Assembly (NCBI GenBank): GCA_015068325.1
Contig: SVKQ01000008.1
Span: 1 to 64,000, forward strand
DNA: 64,000 bases
Direction: 5' to 3'
From: Oscillospiraceae bacterium
GTDB lineage: Bacteria > Bacillota > Clostridia > Oscillospirales > Oscillospiraceae
The notes under the pieces were generated by a model. That model had not been told where the DNA came from, did no database searches, and saw only the letters and a program-made list of their open reading frames with translations. Both the position numbers and the translations under genes were made by a program. Positions 24,254-32,442 of the stretch are shown piece by piece (positions within the stretch are counted from its first letter, which is position 1; each line of letters opens with the position of its first letter).

Positions 24254-26317
24254 CTATGCCTGTGTCTCCCTGCGCAACGTGATGTGCGAGGGATATGCCC
24301 CGCCGAAGTGGATGCTGTTGGCGGCCACGGCGGTCTCGCGGCTGTTGAATCCGGCCCTGGTATTGCTGTGGGGGAAGGAGAAGTTCACCGCGCTGGAGGT
24401 GACGGTAAAGCGCAGGCGCTGCCCCTTCCGGAAGCAGGCGGAGAACTTGGTGGTGCGGATGGAGACCGGGCAGACCTGTCCCGGTTCCATAAACACCTCC
24501 CGGTCGAAGCCCTCGCGGTACTTCACATCCAGGATGCCGTCGGCCAGCTTGATGGAGCGGCCGTCCTCCCCCACGCGGGTGATGCGGACCATCAGATCGG
24601 TGTCCGGCACGTTGCTGGACAGGTAGAGCTGTACCGCGACATCGCCGGTGAAGGTCCAGTCCTCCTCCAGCACCGGGGTGGTGAAGCAGAGATAGTCAGG
24701 GCGCTGCTCCTCCAGCGTGTAGTCCTCCGGCACCTCGATTTCGTTTTCGCTCATGTCGATGATGTGCGTGGCAGGGTGCGCCGGATCGTAGTGCAGGGTG
24801 TCCTGCCCGGCGTCCTGCTCCGGGTACTGCGCCAGCGTTCCGTCTGAGGCCAGATAAAGCGTGAACGGCTCGGTCTGCTCGGGCGGCCACTTGGCGGAGG
24901 TCTTCCATCGGTCCTGGCCCACGGTAAAGTATTCCACCGCACCGGTGTCGGCCGGGATACAGTCGCGGCCCTTCAAGTGCTTTTCAAACCAGCGGAAATA
25001 CCACAGATCCAAATCGTAGCGCACGGCGCTGCGTCCCATGGGGACGCCGTGCAGGTCATAGGCACAGTTGCCCTGGTGGATCCACGGGCCCATGATGACC
25101 TTGCGCAGGCCCGCCGGATAATTGGCTGTCAGATCCAGCGCCTGGGTGGAGCCCATGCCGTTGTCGTCGAACCAGCCGGTCTGGATCAGTGCCGGCACGT
25201 CGATGCCGCCGGCCTCCACAGCACGGCGGTACCAGTTGCCTCTGGCCCAGTACTCATCGTCGCAGGGATGGGCCAGCCAGCTGCGCCAGAAGGGCACATC
25301 ATAGCCCAGCGCCTGGCTGCACACGTCCTCCAGCGGGCGGTAGGCCAGCACCTCGTCCCAGTCATCCCGCTCCATTTTGGACACGTCCAGCTTGCGCTGA
25401 CTCACGGCAAAGGCCCAGGCCAGCATACCGCTGCTCATGGTACCGCCGCGCAGCGGCATGTCCACAAAGGCGCTGCCGGCGGCTACCTCGCTGACCATAG
25501 CCTTCAGGTGAGGGTTTTTGCTGGCCGCTGCGGCCCACTGGACATAGCCCAGATAGCTGCCGCCGATCATGCCGATGCTGCCGCTACACCACGGCTGCGC
25601 GGCCAGGAAGTCCAGCGTATCGCTGCCGTCCTCCACCTCGCAGGTCAGGGGGAACCAGTCGCCCCCGCTGTCGTTGCGGCCACGGATATCCTGTACCGCC
25701 ACAGCGAAGCCGCGCTGGGCATAGAGTCGCCACTGCAGTCCCTCATCCTGCCGGCCGTAGGGGGTACGGATCAGCACGCAGGGGACGGGCTCCGTGACGC
25801 CCGCCGGCAGATAGACGTCGGTGGCCAGGCGTACGCCGTCGTGCATGGGCGCCTGGAGAGTGCGCACCTCCTGCAGACCACAGACCGGCTGCGGATAGAG
25901 CGCGTCCCACTCCGGCAGCACGGTCAGATGGCGGTAGGCCGGATCGACGATGATGCAGATCGTGTCGCGGCTGGGCGTCTGTACACCCACGATGGAGTCT
26001 CCCTCCACGATCAGATCCACAGGATATTTCACCCGCCGCTGGATGTAGTGGTGGTCGTCCTTGCGCTCGTAGAACGAGCCGTCGCTCATCTCGAACGACG
26101 CGGGCCTTGCCGCCAGACAGCCTGCGGCCTCGCCGAGCTTTGCAGGAAGCCCGGCGAGGTCGATGTTGGAGAGGGTAGAGAGATGCTGTCTGGTCTCGTC
26201 ATCCATGGGCTGCGGCGGCAGGAAGCTGCCGGAGGCCAGGTCGAGCAGGGAGACCTCAGTGTCCGCGCGGAACGGATCGAACCGCGCATAACAGATGCCT
26301 GACAGATAGAATTCCAT
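24254..26317 (-). CDS. CocE/NonD (S15 X-Pro dipeptidyl-peptidase-like) hydrolase with N-terminal extension
   Basis: A 687-residue protein. From about residue 150 (VRTLQAPMHDGVRLATDVYLPAG) it is an S15/CocE alpha/beta-hydrolase: nucleophile elbow IGGSYLGY, acid GWFDDN, base GPWIHQG, and a C-terminal jelly-roll domain (TFTGDVAVQLYLSSN ... SHITL). Such enzymes cleave X-Pro dipeptides, esters or beta-lactam side chains. The first 150 residues are not part of the usual domain and I do not recognise them. Cytoplasmic: no signal peptide. Start at 26317 after ACAGGAGGG. Last gene of an operon with peptidase-like and epimerase genes, favouring peptide substrates. Confidence 0.88.
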   Translation of the reverse strand: MEFYLSGICYARFDPFRADTEVSLLDLASGSFLPPQPMDDETRQHLSTLSNIDLAGLPAKLGEAAGCLAARPASFEMSDGSFYERKDDHHYIQRRVKYPVDLIVEGDSIVGVQTPSRDTICIIVDPAYRHLTVLPEWDALYPQPVCGLQEVRTLQAPMHDGVRLATDVYLPAGVTEPVPCVLIRTPYGRQDEGLQWRLYAQRGFAVAVQDIRGRNDSGGDWFPLTCEVEDGSDTLDFLAAQPWCSGSIGMIGGSYLGYVQWAAAASKNPHLKAMVSEVAAGSAFVDMPLRGGTMSSGMLAWAFAVSQRKLDVSKMERDDWDEVLAYRPLEDVCSQALGYDVPFWRSWLAHPCDDEYWARGNWYRRAVEAGGIDVPALIQTGWFDDNGMGSTQALDLTANYPAGLRKVIMGPWIHQGNCAYDLHGVPMGRSAVRYDLDLWYFRWFEKHLKGRDCIPADTGAVEYFTVGQDRWKTSAKWPPEQTEPFTLYLASDGTLAQYPEQDAGQDTLHYDPAHPATHIIDMSENEIEVPEDYTLEEQRPDYLCFTTPVLEEDWTFTGDVAVQLYLSSNVPDTDLMVRITRVGEDGRSIKLADGILDVKYREGFDREVFMEPGQVCPVSIRTTKFSACFRKGQRLRFTVTSSAVNFSFPHSNTRAGFNSRETAVAANSIHFGGAYPSHITLRRETQA

Positions 26318-26354
26318 GTGTCAACCCTCCTGTTGCAGAAATTGAGGGCCCGGC

Positions 26355-27515
26355 TCAGCCGCCGACGATGGCATGCACCAGATAGGCGACGCCGATGCCG
26401 AAGTAGTTACCCAGCACCTCGCCCAGGGTGCCGCAGATGATCGACACGGTGACCAGGTTCTTCCAGTTGGCGCTGCCCGCGACAAGGCCGGCGGACGGGC
26501 CGTCCGCGATGGCGGCGGTGCAGGAGAGGATCGTATACTCATAGCCCAGCTTGAGCAGACGGGTGAAGATCAGGTGCAGAATCGTGCTGCCGACGATCAC
26601 GACGAAGCAGAAGAGCGTCACCTGGATCGCGGAGCCCAGGAAGCTGCCGATATCGACCATGAAGCCGATGATGCACAGGAATGTCAGGGAGATCAGCATG
26701 CCCAGATCCATCTTGCCGCGCAGCTTCTTGACGAGGGGGATCTGCGCCAGGATCAGGGACAGGGTGGTAAGCATCAGCATCTTGCCGGCGCCGGCAAAGC
26801 TCTCGGGGAAAATGGCGAAGGCAGCCCATTCGCAGAAGTAATTGATACCGAAGCCCAGGGCCAGCAGCGTGGCGATGTCGCCGATGCTCCAGGTCTTGGC
26901 ATCCAGCAGTCCGGCCTCCTCGGAGCTGCTCGCGGAGCGCTGCTCCTCCGTCAGGTGATACGGCCAGACCTTGTGGAACCACTTCCACTTGCCCAGGATC
27001 GCGGGCGAAGCAAACAGCAGGACCAGGAACGGCATGCCGATCACATAGTCGGCGGTGTTGGCCACGGCCATCGTGGTGCCGGAGGCGCCCAGCGCCACCG
27101 CAATGGCAGACAGGTTGTTGCTGCCGCCGGTGTAGGTGCCCACGAACATACCGGCGATCTTCCAGCCCTCATCAATGTGCCGGCCGAAGATCACACCGCC
27201 GATCGTCGCCATGATACACACCGAAACGACAGCGCTGAGCATGGCAATGAAAGGCTTGGTGGAGAGCTTGCGCATCTCTTTGAGGTCCACGCTCAGCAGC
27301 ATGATTGAAATGGCGATGGGGATGCTGTAGATGAGGAAATAGTTGAACACCTCATGCTCAGCCGGCACCAGGCCGACGTTGTGCAGGATGATGCCGATGA
27401 CGATAACCGTCAGCGCGGGGCCGAAGTTTTTGCCGACCTTGGTTCTGGAGAACCAGAGCGCAAAGGCGATCATGGCCAGGATCAGGATCAGCAGAATCAT
27501 TCCGTTGTTGATCAT
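26355..27515 (-). CDS. DUF819-family integral membrane protein (putative transporter)
   Basis: A 386-residue protein with about 10-11 hydrophobic segments. The DUF819 (YjcL-like) pattern is seen in GPALTVIVIGIILHNVGLVP, MFVGTYTGGSNNLSAIA, the helical hairpin DGPSAGLVAGSANWKN and the C-terminal GTLGEVLGNYFGIGVAY. Proteins of this type often lie next to dipeptide epimerase or peptidase genes and are presumed transporters; no substrate is proven to my knowledge. Here it lies 37 bp upstream of the CocE hydrolase and 33 bp downstream of a proline-iminopeptidase-like gene, supporting a peptide-related substrate. AAGGAGAGAA precedes the start. Confidence 0.85.
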   Translation of the reverse strand: MINNGMILLILILAMIAFALWFSRTKVGKNFGPALTVIVIGIILHNVGLVPAEHEVFNYFLIYSIPIAISIMLLSVDLKEMRKLSTKPFIAMLSAVVSVCIMATIGGVIFGRHIDEGWKIAGMFVGTYTGGSNNLSAIAVALGASGTTMAVANTADYVIGMPFLVLLFASPAILGKWKWFHKVWPYHLTEEQRSASSSEEAGLLDAKTWSIGDIATLLALGFGINYFCEWAAFAIFPESFAGAGKMLMLTTLSLILAQIPLVKKLRGKMDLGMLISLTFLCIIGFMVDIGSFLGSAIQVTLFCFVVIVGSTILHLIFTRLLKLGYEYTILSCTAAIADGPSAGLVAGSANWKNLVTVSIICGTLGEVLGNYFGIGVAYLVHAIVGG

Positions 27516-27548
27516 TGTGTTTCTCTCCTTCCTGTTTTTGGGGATCTG

Positions 27549-28424
27549 TCAGTCGTGGGCGGCCATGAAGGCCTCCACCACAGCGTTGTACTCCTCTGCC
27601 ATCTCCACGTGGCACAGATGCGTGCCGCCGTCGAAGAGTTCCCACTGGCAGTCGGGAATACGGTCATAGATAACCTTTGAAATATAGGGGGTGGCCTCGT
27701 CGGCAGAGCCGGAGGTCACAAGCGTGGGAATGTCGATGTTCTTGAGCTCATCGGTGATGTCCCAGTCCTTCAGCTTGCCGGTCATCACGAATTCGCTGGC
27801 GCCCTGCATGACCATATAGGGCTCGCCCATCTGCGACATGCTGCGGATGACGAAGTCCGGCTGGGGATCGAGCTTGATCACGTGGCGGCGATAATACTCG
27901 TCGCTGGCGGCGACCACCTCGGGACGGCTGTAGTCGCCATCGTTGTCCGCCTGGATCAGTGCTTCCTGCATGTCCTGCGGCAGGTAGGTGCGCAGGCGGT
28001 TGGCCTCCTTGAGCCACAGCGCGGTAGAAGACGGAGAGCTGGCCACGATCATACTCTTCACGCCCTTGGGATGGTGCGTTGCATACTGCATGGCCAGCAT
28101 GCCGCCCCAGGACTGGCCGAGGATATGGACGCTCTTCAGGCCCAACGCCTCGCGCACCACGTCCAGCTCCTCCTCCCACAGCTCGGTGCACCAGAAATCC
28201 GGCATCGAGGGTGTGGGGGATTTGCCGCAGCCGATTTGATCGTAGTAGACCACGGCACGGCCGGTGTCGGCGATGGGATCCAGCGACTCCAGGTAGTCAT
28301 GGGCTGCGCCGGGGCCGCCGTGCAGTGCCAGCAGCGGCGATTTGCCCTCGTCGCATTTGCCTACGATGCGGTAGTAGGTTTTGTATCCCTTGAAGGGGAT
28401 AAATCCTTCCTTGATCTCTCTCAT
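27549..28424 (-). CDS. proline iminopeptidase / L-amino acid amidase-type alpha/beta hydrolase
   Basis: A 291-residue alpha/beta-hydrolase of the S33 prolyl aminopeptidase group: oxyanion motif LALHGGPGAAHDYL, YYDQIGCGKS, nucleophile elbow GQSWGGMLAMQYA, the acid in TSGSADEATP, and a C-terminal His in GGTHLCHVE. Members release N-terminal proline or other residues from small peptides, or hydrolyse amino-acid amides. No signal peptide is visible, so it probably acts in the cytoplasm on imported peptides. A strong AAGGAGG precedes the start. It sits between the epimerase and the DUF819 transporter. The exact peptide specificity is inferred. Confidence 0.9.
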   Translation of the reverse strand: MREIKEGFIPFKGYKTYYRIVGKCDEGKSPLLALHGGPGAAHDYLESLDPIADTGRAVVYYDQIGCGKSPTPSMPDFWCTELWEEELDVVREALGLKSVHILGQSWGGMLAMQYATHHPKGVKSMIVASSPSSTALWLKEANRLRTYLPQDMQEALIQADNDGDYSRPEVVAASDEYYRRHVIKLDPQPDFVIRSMSQMGEPYMVMQGASEFVMTGKLKDWDITDELKNIDIPTLVTSGSADEATPYISKVIYDRIPDCQWELFDGGTHLCHVEMAEEYNAVVEAFMAAHD

Positions 28425-28492
28425 GTCTTTCCTCCTTTTCTGTTCATGACGCGTTCCGCTGCGCCTTTTTTGTTTTTATTCCATGAAGCGGA

Positions 28493-29572
28493 TCAGAAAT
28501 CCACCTCCACGCCGATGCCAGGCTTCTCCAGCAGGGTGAACACGCCGCCGTCGCGGGTGAAGCCTCCCACCATACCGTCATCATCTCCCTTGTAAAACAT
28601 AAAGCTGTCGCAGTCCGCCTCCACGATGGCGCTCTTGGCGGCCACCAGGCTAATACCCGCGGTGATGCTGATCTTGTTCTCCAGCATGCAACCCACCATG
28701 CAGCCCACGCCGGCGCCCCCGGCGATGTCGGCGATCTGTGCGCCGTAGTAAAGTCCGCCGCACTTCATGAGCTTGATGTTGTAGAAATCGGCACAGTGCA
28801 GCGCGGCGGCGCGCCGGGCGTCATAGATGTTGTGGATGCTCTCGTCCAGCATGAGCTTGACGGACGTCTTGTTTTTGGCCATAATCTCGGCCGCGCCGTC
28901 GAAGTCCCACCAGGGGAGGAACTGCTCGGCCGCGTCGACGCCCAGTTTTTCAAACTCCGGCAGCGCCTGCAGCGCCGTTTCCACCGTATAGCCCTGGTTG
29001 GCGTCGATACGGATGCGGACATCCCCGCCGACCGAGGCGCGGATCCGGCTCAGCGCGTCAATATCGTCGCTGAGGCGGATACCCGTTTTCACCTTGAGGA
29101 TGCGAAACCCCTTTTCAAATACGTAGCGCTCGGCCGCGGCCTGCATATTCGCAGGGGTATCGATGCCGATGGTGATGTCGTTGTTGACCACCGCATCACT
29201 GCCGCCCAGCACCTTGTAGACCGGCAGCCCCTGTACCTTGCCGACGATGTCATACAGGGCGATATCCACGGCGCATTTGGCCGATCCGTTGCCGTGGATG
29301 AGGCTGTCCATGAGCGCATGAGCGCCGGCGATGTCAGTGGGATCGAAGCCCACCAGCGCCCGGGCAAACATCTGCAGCACCAAGTAGCAGGTCTCCAGCG
29401 TCTCGCCGGTGACAAAGGGCAACGGCGCTGCAGAGCCGACACCGTAAATGCCGGCATCGGTATCCACCTTGATGATCCAGCTGTCGGACTCCTCTATGGT
29501 ACCGAAGGCGACCCGGAAAGGTGCCGCCAGCGGCGCGGAAAACTTTTCGATCTTGACCCCGGTGATCTTCAT
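28493..29572 (-). CDS. dipeptide epimerase-like enolase-superfamily enzyme
   Basis: A 359-residue member of the mandelate racemase/muconate lactonizing group. The capping-domain loop is LAAPFRVAFGTIEESDSW. The barrel shows the KVKTG acid/base Lys, metal ligands in DANQGYT, EQFLPWWD and LDESIHN, and the second Lys in NIKLMKCGG. The barrel end has ADCDSFMF, at the place of the D-x-D motif typical of dipeptide epimerases. These enzymes convert L,L-dipeptides to L,D-forms (Ala-Glu in murein recycling, or others). The glutamate-specific form cannot be confirmed here. First gene of the operon, from a near-consensus promoter. Confidence 0.87.
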   Translation of the reverse strand: MKITGVKIEKFSAPLAAPFRVAFGTIEESDSWIIKVDTDAGIYGVGSAAPLPFVTGETLETCYLVLQMFARALVGFDPTDIAGAHALMDSLIHGNGSAKCAVDIALYDIVGKVQGLPVYKVLGGSDAVVNNDITIGIDTPANMQAAAERYVFEKGFRILKVKTGIRLSDDIDALSRIRASVGGDVRIRIDANQGYTVETALQALPEFEKLGVDAAEQFLPWWDFDGAAEIMAKNKTSVKLMLDESIHNIYDARRAAALHCADFYNIKLMKCGGLYYGAQIADIAGGAGVGCMVGCMLENKISITAGISLVAAKSAIVEADCDSFMFYKGDDDGMVGGFTRDGGVFTLLEKPGIGVEVDF

Positions 29573-29624
29573 GGCAAAGCCTCCCTTTATCCGTCTTTCA
29601 CTTTAAAGCGCTAATGATTGCCTC

Positions 29625-29653
29625 ATTATAATGATTTCTCCAAATTCTGTCAA
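29625..29653 (-). promoter_or_regulatory. near-consensus sigma-A promoter of the epimerase operon
   Basis: On the minus strand: TTGACA (29653-29648), 17-bp spacer, TATAAT (29630-29625), both boxes fully consensus. A promoter this strong normally needs repression. Confidence 0.85.
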
Positions 29654-29681
29654 TTCATAAGATCTCTAATTTTTGGAGAAA
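29635..29681. repeat. perfect 10-bp inverted repeat flanking the epimerase-operon -35 box (possible operator)
   Basis: TTTCTCCAAA (29635-29644) and TTTGGAGAAA (29672-29681) are perfect inverted copies separated by 27 bp. The left copy lies in the promoter spacer and the right copy upstream of the -35, so a bound repressor could block RNA polymerase. Confidence 0.6.
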
Positions 29682-29889
29682 AATGAGGGGTTTTCATATG
29701 GAAATAGCCTCTATTCTGCATACTGGGCCCGGATAAGCCTCTTTATGGGCCGACCGCTCCGGCCGGGGCATGCAGACTGTTCTGCCGCCCGCCAGCGCCG
29801 CCTTTTGTCCATGCAGCGCCACTGCCTTGTCACCCGTTTACAGTTGTCTTTATGCTGTGGACATTTTGGAAATATTTTTCCGCGTTTCA

Positions 29890-29918
29890 TTGACAATTCG
29901 AGGCAAACGGAATACGAT
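29890..29918 (+). promoter_or_regulatory. promoter of tdh-kbl
   Basis: TTGACA (29890-29895), 17-bp spacer, TACGAT (29913-29918), 55 bp before the tdh start. Confidence 0.65.
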
Positions 29919-29973
29919 TTATATAGAACCTCTCGATCCCGCGCACACAAAATTTGAATAGGGGGCATGCGAC

Positions 29974-31014
29974 ATGAGGGAATGGATGGACGCCATCGTC
30001 AAGCCCGCAGCGGGCCCCGGGCTGGAGCTGCGGCAGGTGCCCGTTCCGGTGCCCGGCGCCGGCGAGGTGCTGATCAAGATTCACAAGACCGCCATCTGTG
30101 GCACGGACGTGCACATCTATAATTGGGACCCCTGGGCCGCCGAGCACATCACCCATCCGCCCATGACCATCGGCCACGAGTATGTGGGCGAGATCGCCGC
30201 GCTGGGCGACGGTGTCACCGGACTGGCGGCGGGGCAGCGTGTCTCCGGCGAGGGGCATATCACCTGCCACCACTGCCGCAACTGCCACACCGGAAACATC
30301 CAGTGGTGCCGCAACACCACCAGCGTGGGCGTGGACCGGGACGGTGCCTTCGCCGAGTACGTCTGCATTCCGGAGACCAATGTGATCCTCATCGATGAGC
30401 AGCTGGACGAGGACGTGGTGGCCTTCTTCGACGCCTTCGGCAACGCCACTCATACCGCCCTCATGTGGGATCTGGTGGGGGAGGATGTACTGATCACCGG
30501 CGCAGGGCCCATCGGCATCATCGCCGCCGGCGTCTGTAAGTACGCCGGTGCCCGCCGTGTTATCATCACCGACCTGAACGATTACCGGCTGGAGCTGGCC
30601 CGGAAGATGGGCGTGGACGCCGCCGTGAACACCGGCCGGGCGGACCTGCAGGATGTCATGCGCCGGGAGGGGCTGGTGGAGGGCTTCGACGTGGGGCTTG
30701 AGATGTCCGGCAGCGCCGCCGCCTTCCGGCAGATGTGCTCCGTCATGCGCAACGGCGGCAAGATCTCCCTGCTGGGCCTGGGCAAGGGCACCGCAGAGGT
30801 GGACATGAACGCCATCATCTGCAAGGGCTTGACGCTGCAGGGCATCTACGGCCGCAAGATGGACAACTGGCACCAGATGAGCTACATGGTCCAGGGCGGC
30901 CTGGATCTGACCCCCGTCATCACCCACCGCTTTCACTACACCGACTTTGAAAAGGGCTTTGCCGCCATGAACAGCGGCAACTCCGGCAAGGTCATCCTGG
31001 ACTGGACGAAGTGA
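29974..31014 (+). CDS. tdh: L-threonine 3-dehydrogenase
   Basis: A 346-residue zinc-dependent medium-chain dehydrogenase. The catalytic zinc Cys is C42 in ICGTDVHIYNWD (a threonine dehydrogenase signature), with GHEYVG next. The structural zinc site is CHHCRNC followed by QWC, and the NAD site is ITGAGPIGIIAA. It oxidises L-threonine to 2-amino-3-ketobutyrate in the cytoplasm. The N-terminus (MREWMDAIVKP) fits the family, and TAGGGGG lies upstream of the start at 29974. kbl follows 43 bp later, forming the usual two-step operon from threonine to glycine and acetyl-CoA. Confidence 0.96.
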   Translation: MREWMDAIVKPAAGPGLELRQVPVPVPGAGEVLIKIHKTAICGTDVHIYNWDPWAAEHITHPPMTIGHEYVGEIAALGDGVTGLAAGQRVSGEGHITCHHCRNCHTGNIQWCRNTTSVGVDRDGAFAEYVCIPETNVILIDEQLDEDVVAFFDAFGNATHTALMWDLVGEDVLITGAGPIGIIAAGVCKYAGARRVIITDLNDYRLELARKMGVDAAVNTGRADLQDVMRREGLVEGFDVGLEMSGSAAAFRQMCSVMRNGGKISLLGLGKGTAEVDMNAIICKGLTLQGIYGRKMDNWHQMSYMVQGGLDLTPVITHRFHYTDFEKGFAAMNSGNSGKVILDWTK

Positions 31015-31057
31015 CCGTCCGACAGAACATGAGGGCATCAGATAAGGAGGAACGGAC

Positions 31058-32245
31058 ATGAAAAGCGCGCTTATATCCTTTGAAAACGAGCTGCAGACCA
31101 TCCGCGATGCCGGCACCTGGCGCAGCGAGCGGATCATCACCACCCCCCAGCGCTCCCGCATCGACACCACCGAGAAGGGCGCCGTGGTCAACATGTGCGC
31201 CAACAACTATCTGGGCCTGAGCGACAACCCGGAGCTGATCGCCGCCGCCAAAGCCAGCTACGACCGCTGGGGCTTCGGCCTCAGCTCTGTGCGCTTCATC
31301 TGCGGCACCCAGGAGATCCACAAGGAGCTGGAGCGCCGCATCGCCGCCTTCGCCGGCACCGACGATGCCATCCTCTACTCCTCCTGCTTCGATGCCAACG
31401 GCGGCCTTTTTGAAACACTTCTGGGAGCCGATGACGCGGTGATCTCCGATGAGCTGAACCACGCCTCCATCATCGACGGCGTGCGCCTGTGCAAGGCGCA
31501 CCGCTATCGCTACAGGAACAACGACATGGGCGACCTGCGCGCCCAGCTGGAGGCAGCACGGGCCGCCGGCTGCCGGAAGATCATCATCGCCACCGACGGC
31601 GTCTTTTCCATGGACGGCTACATCGCTGACCTGAAGGCCATCTGTGACCTGGCCGACGAGTTCGACGCCCTGACCATGGTGGATGACAGCCACGCCGTGG
31701 GCTTCATGGGCGAGCACGGCCGGGGCACCAGCGAGTACTGCGGCGTCATGGGCCGGGTGGACATCATCACCGGCACCTTCGGCAAGGCCATGGGCGGCGC
31801 CTCCGGCGGCTACACCGCGGCCCGCCAGCCCATCGTGGACCTGCTGCGCCAGCGCAGCCGCCCCTATCTCTTCTCCAACACGCTGGCCCCGGCTATCTGC
31901 GCCGCCACGCTGAAGACTATCGACCTGCTGGAGCAGTCCACCTCTCTGCGGGACAAGGTCCATGAGAACGCCCGCTATTTCCGCGCCGAAATGGAGAAGC
32001 TGGGCTTCGACCTGCTGCCCGGCGAGCACCCCATCGTGCCGGTGATGTTGTACGATCCCCGGATCGCCCAGGAGTTTGCCCGCCGGATGCTGGACAAGGG
32101 CGTGTACGTAGTGGGCTTCTGCTACCCCGTAGTGCCCCGGGGCAAGGACCGTATCCGCACCCAGATCTCCGCCGGACATACCAGGGCGGACTTGGACTTC
32201 GCCGTGAAGTGCTTCGGCGAGGTCAAGGCAGAGATGGGTCTGTAA
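31058..32245 (+). CDS. kbl: glycine C-acetyltransferase (2-amino-3-ketobutyrate CoA ligase)
   Basis: A 395-residue PLP enzyme of the alpha-oxoamine synthase family. It shows [46 protein letters not shown] and the PLP lysine K243 in [13 protein letters not shown]. It cleaves 2-amino-3-ketobutyrate with CoA to glycine and acetyl-CoA, acting with Tdh, the gene immediately upstream. AAGGAGG lies 8 nt before the start. Length and motifs match the characterised enzyme, so the assignment is firm. In an anaerobe this feeds acetyl-CoA directly to fermentation. Confidence 0.96.
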   Translation: MKSALISFENELQTIRDAGTWRSERIITTPQRSRIDTTEKGAVVNMCANNYLGLSDNPELIAAAKASYDRWGFGLSSVRFICGTQEIHKELERRIAAFAGTDDAILYSSCFDANGGLFETLLGADDAVISDELNHASIIDGVRLCKAHRYRYRNNDMGDLRAQLEAARAAGCRKIIIATDGVFSMDGYIADLKAICDLADEFDALTMVDDSHAVGFMGEHGRGTSEYCGVMGRVDIITGTFGKAMGGASGGYTAARQPIVDLLRQRSRPYLFSNTLAPAICAATLKTIDLLEQSTSLRDKVHENARYFRAEMEKLGFDLLPGEHPIVPVMLYDPRIAQEFARRMLDKGVYVVGFCYPVVPRGKDRIRTQISAGHTRADLDFAVKCFGEVKAEMGL

Positions 32246-32247
32246 GC

Positions 32248-32276
32248 TCACGGAAATTGCAAAGTAATTTCCGTGA
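32248..32276 (+). repeat. perfect hairpin after kbl without a T-run
   Basis: An 11-bp perfect inverted repeat (32248-32258 with 32266-32276), 7-nt loop, starting 2 bp after the kbl stop. No U-tract follows, so it is not a standard terminator; it may stabilise the tdh-kbl mRNA 3' end. A second imperfect hairpin lies at 32376-32399. Confidence 0.6.
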
Positions 32277-32442
32277 CTCGAGTAGCAGAACGCTCCGCGC
32301 ACTCACTTTGCCCGCGCACTGTGCGGTCCGGGATGTGATTTCCGACGCACATGTCGTCAGAAAACCGGGCAAAAGGCTTCCGCCGCAGAGGCGGAAAGCT
32401 GCAAGGCTTTTCATCTATTACCAACTACAGGAGGAATGACAT

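Larger units (their letters stand above)
29573..29973. other. divergent intergenic region between the epimerase operon and tdh (401 bp)
   Basis: It holds the minus-strand promoter and inverted repeat at 29625-29681 and a plus-strand promoter at 29890-29918. The middle (29700-29880) is mixed in composition with a weak imperfect hairpin around 29726-29751 and no convincing coding frame. Confidence 0.6.
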
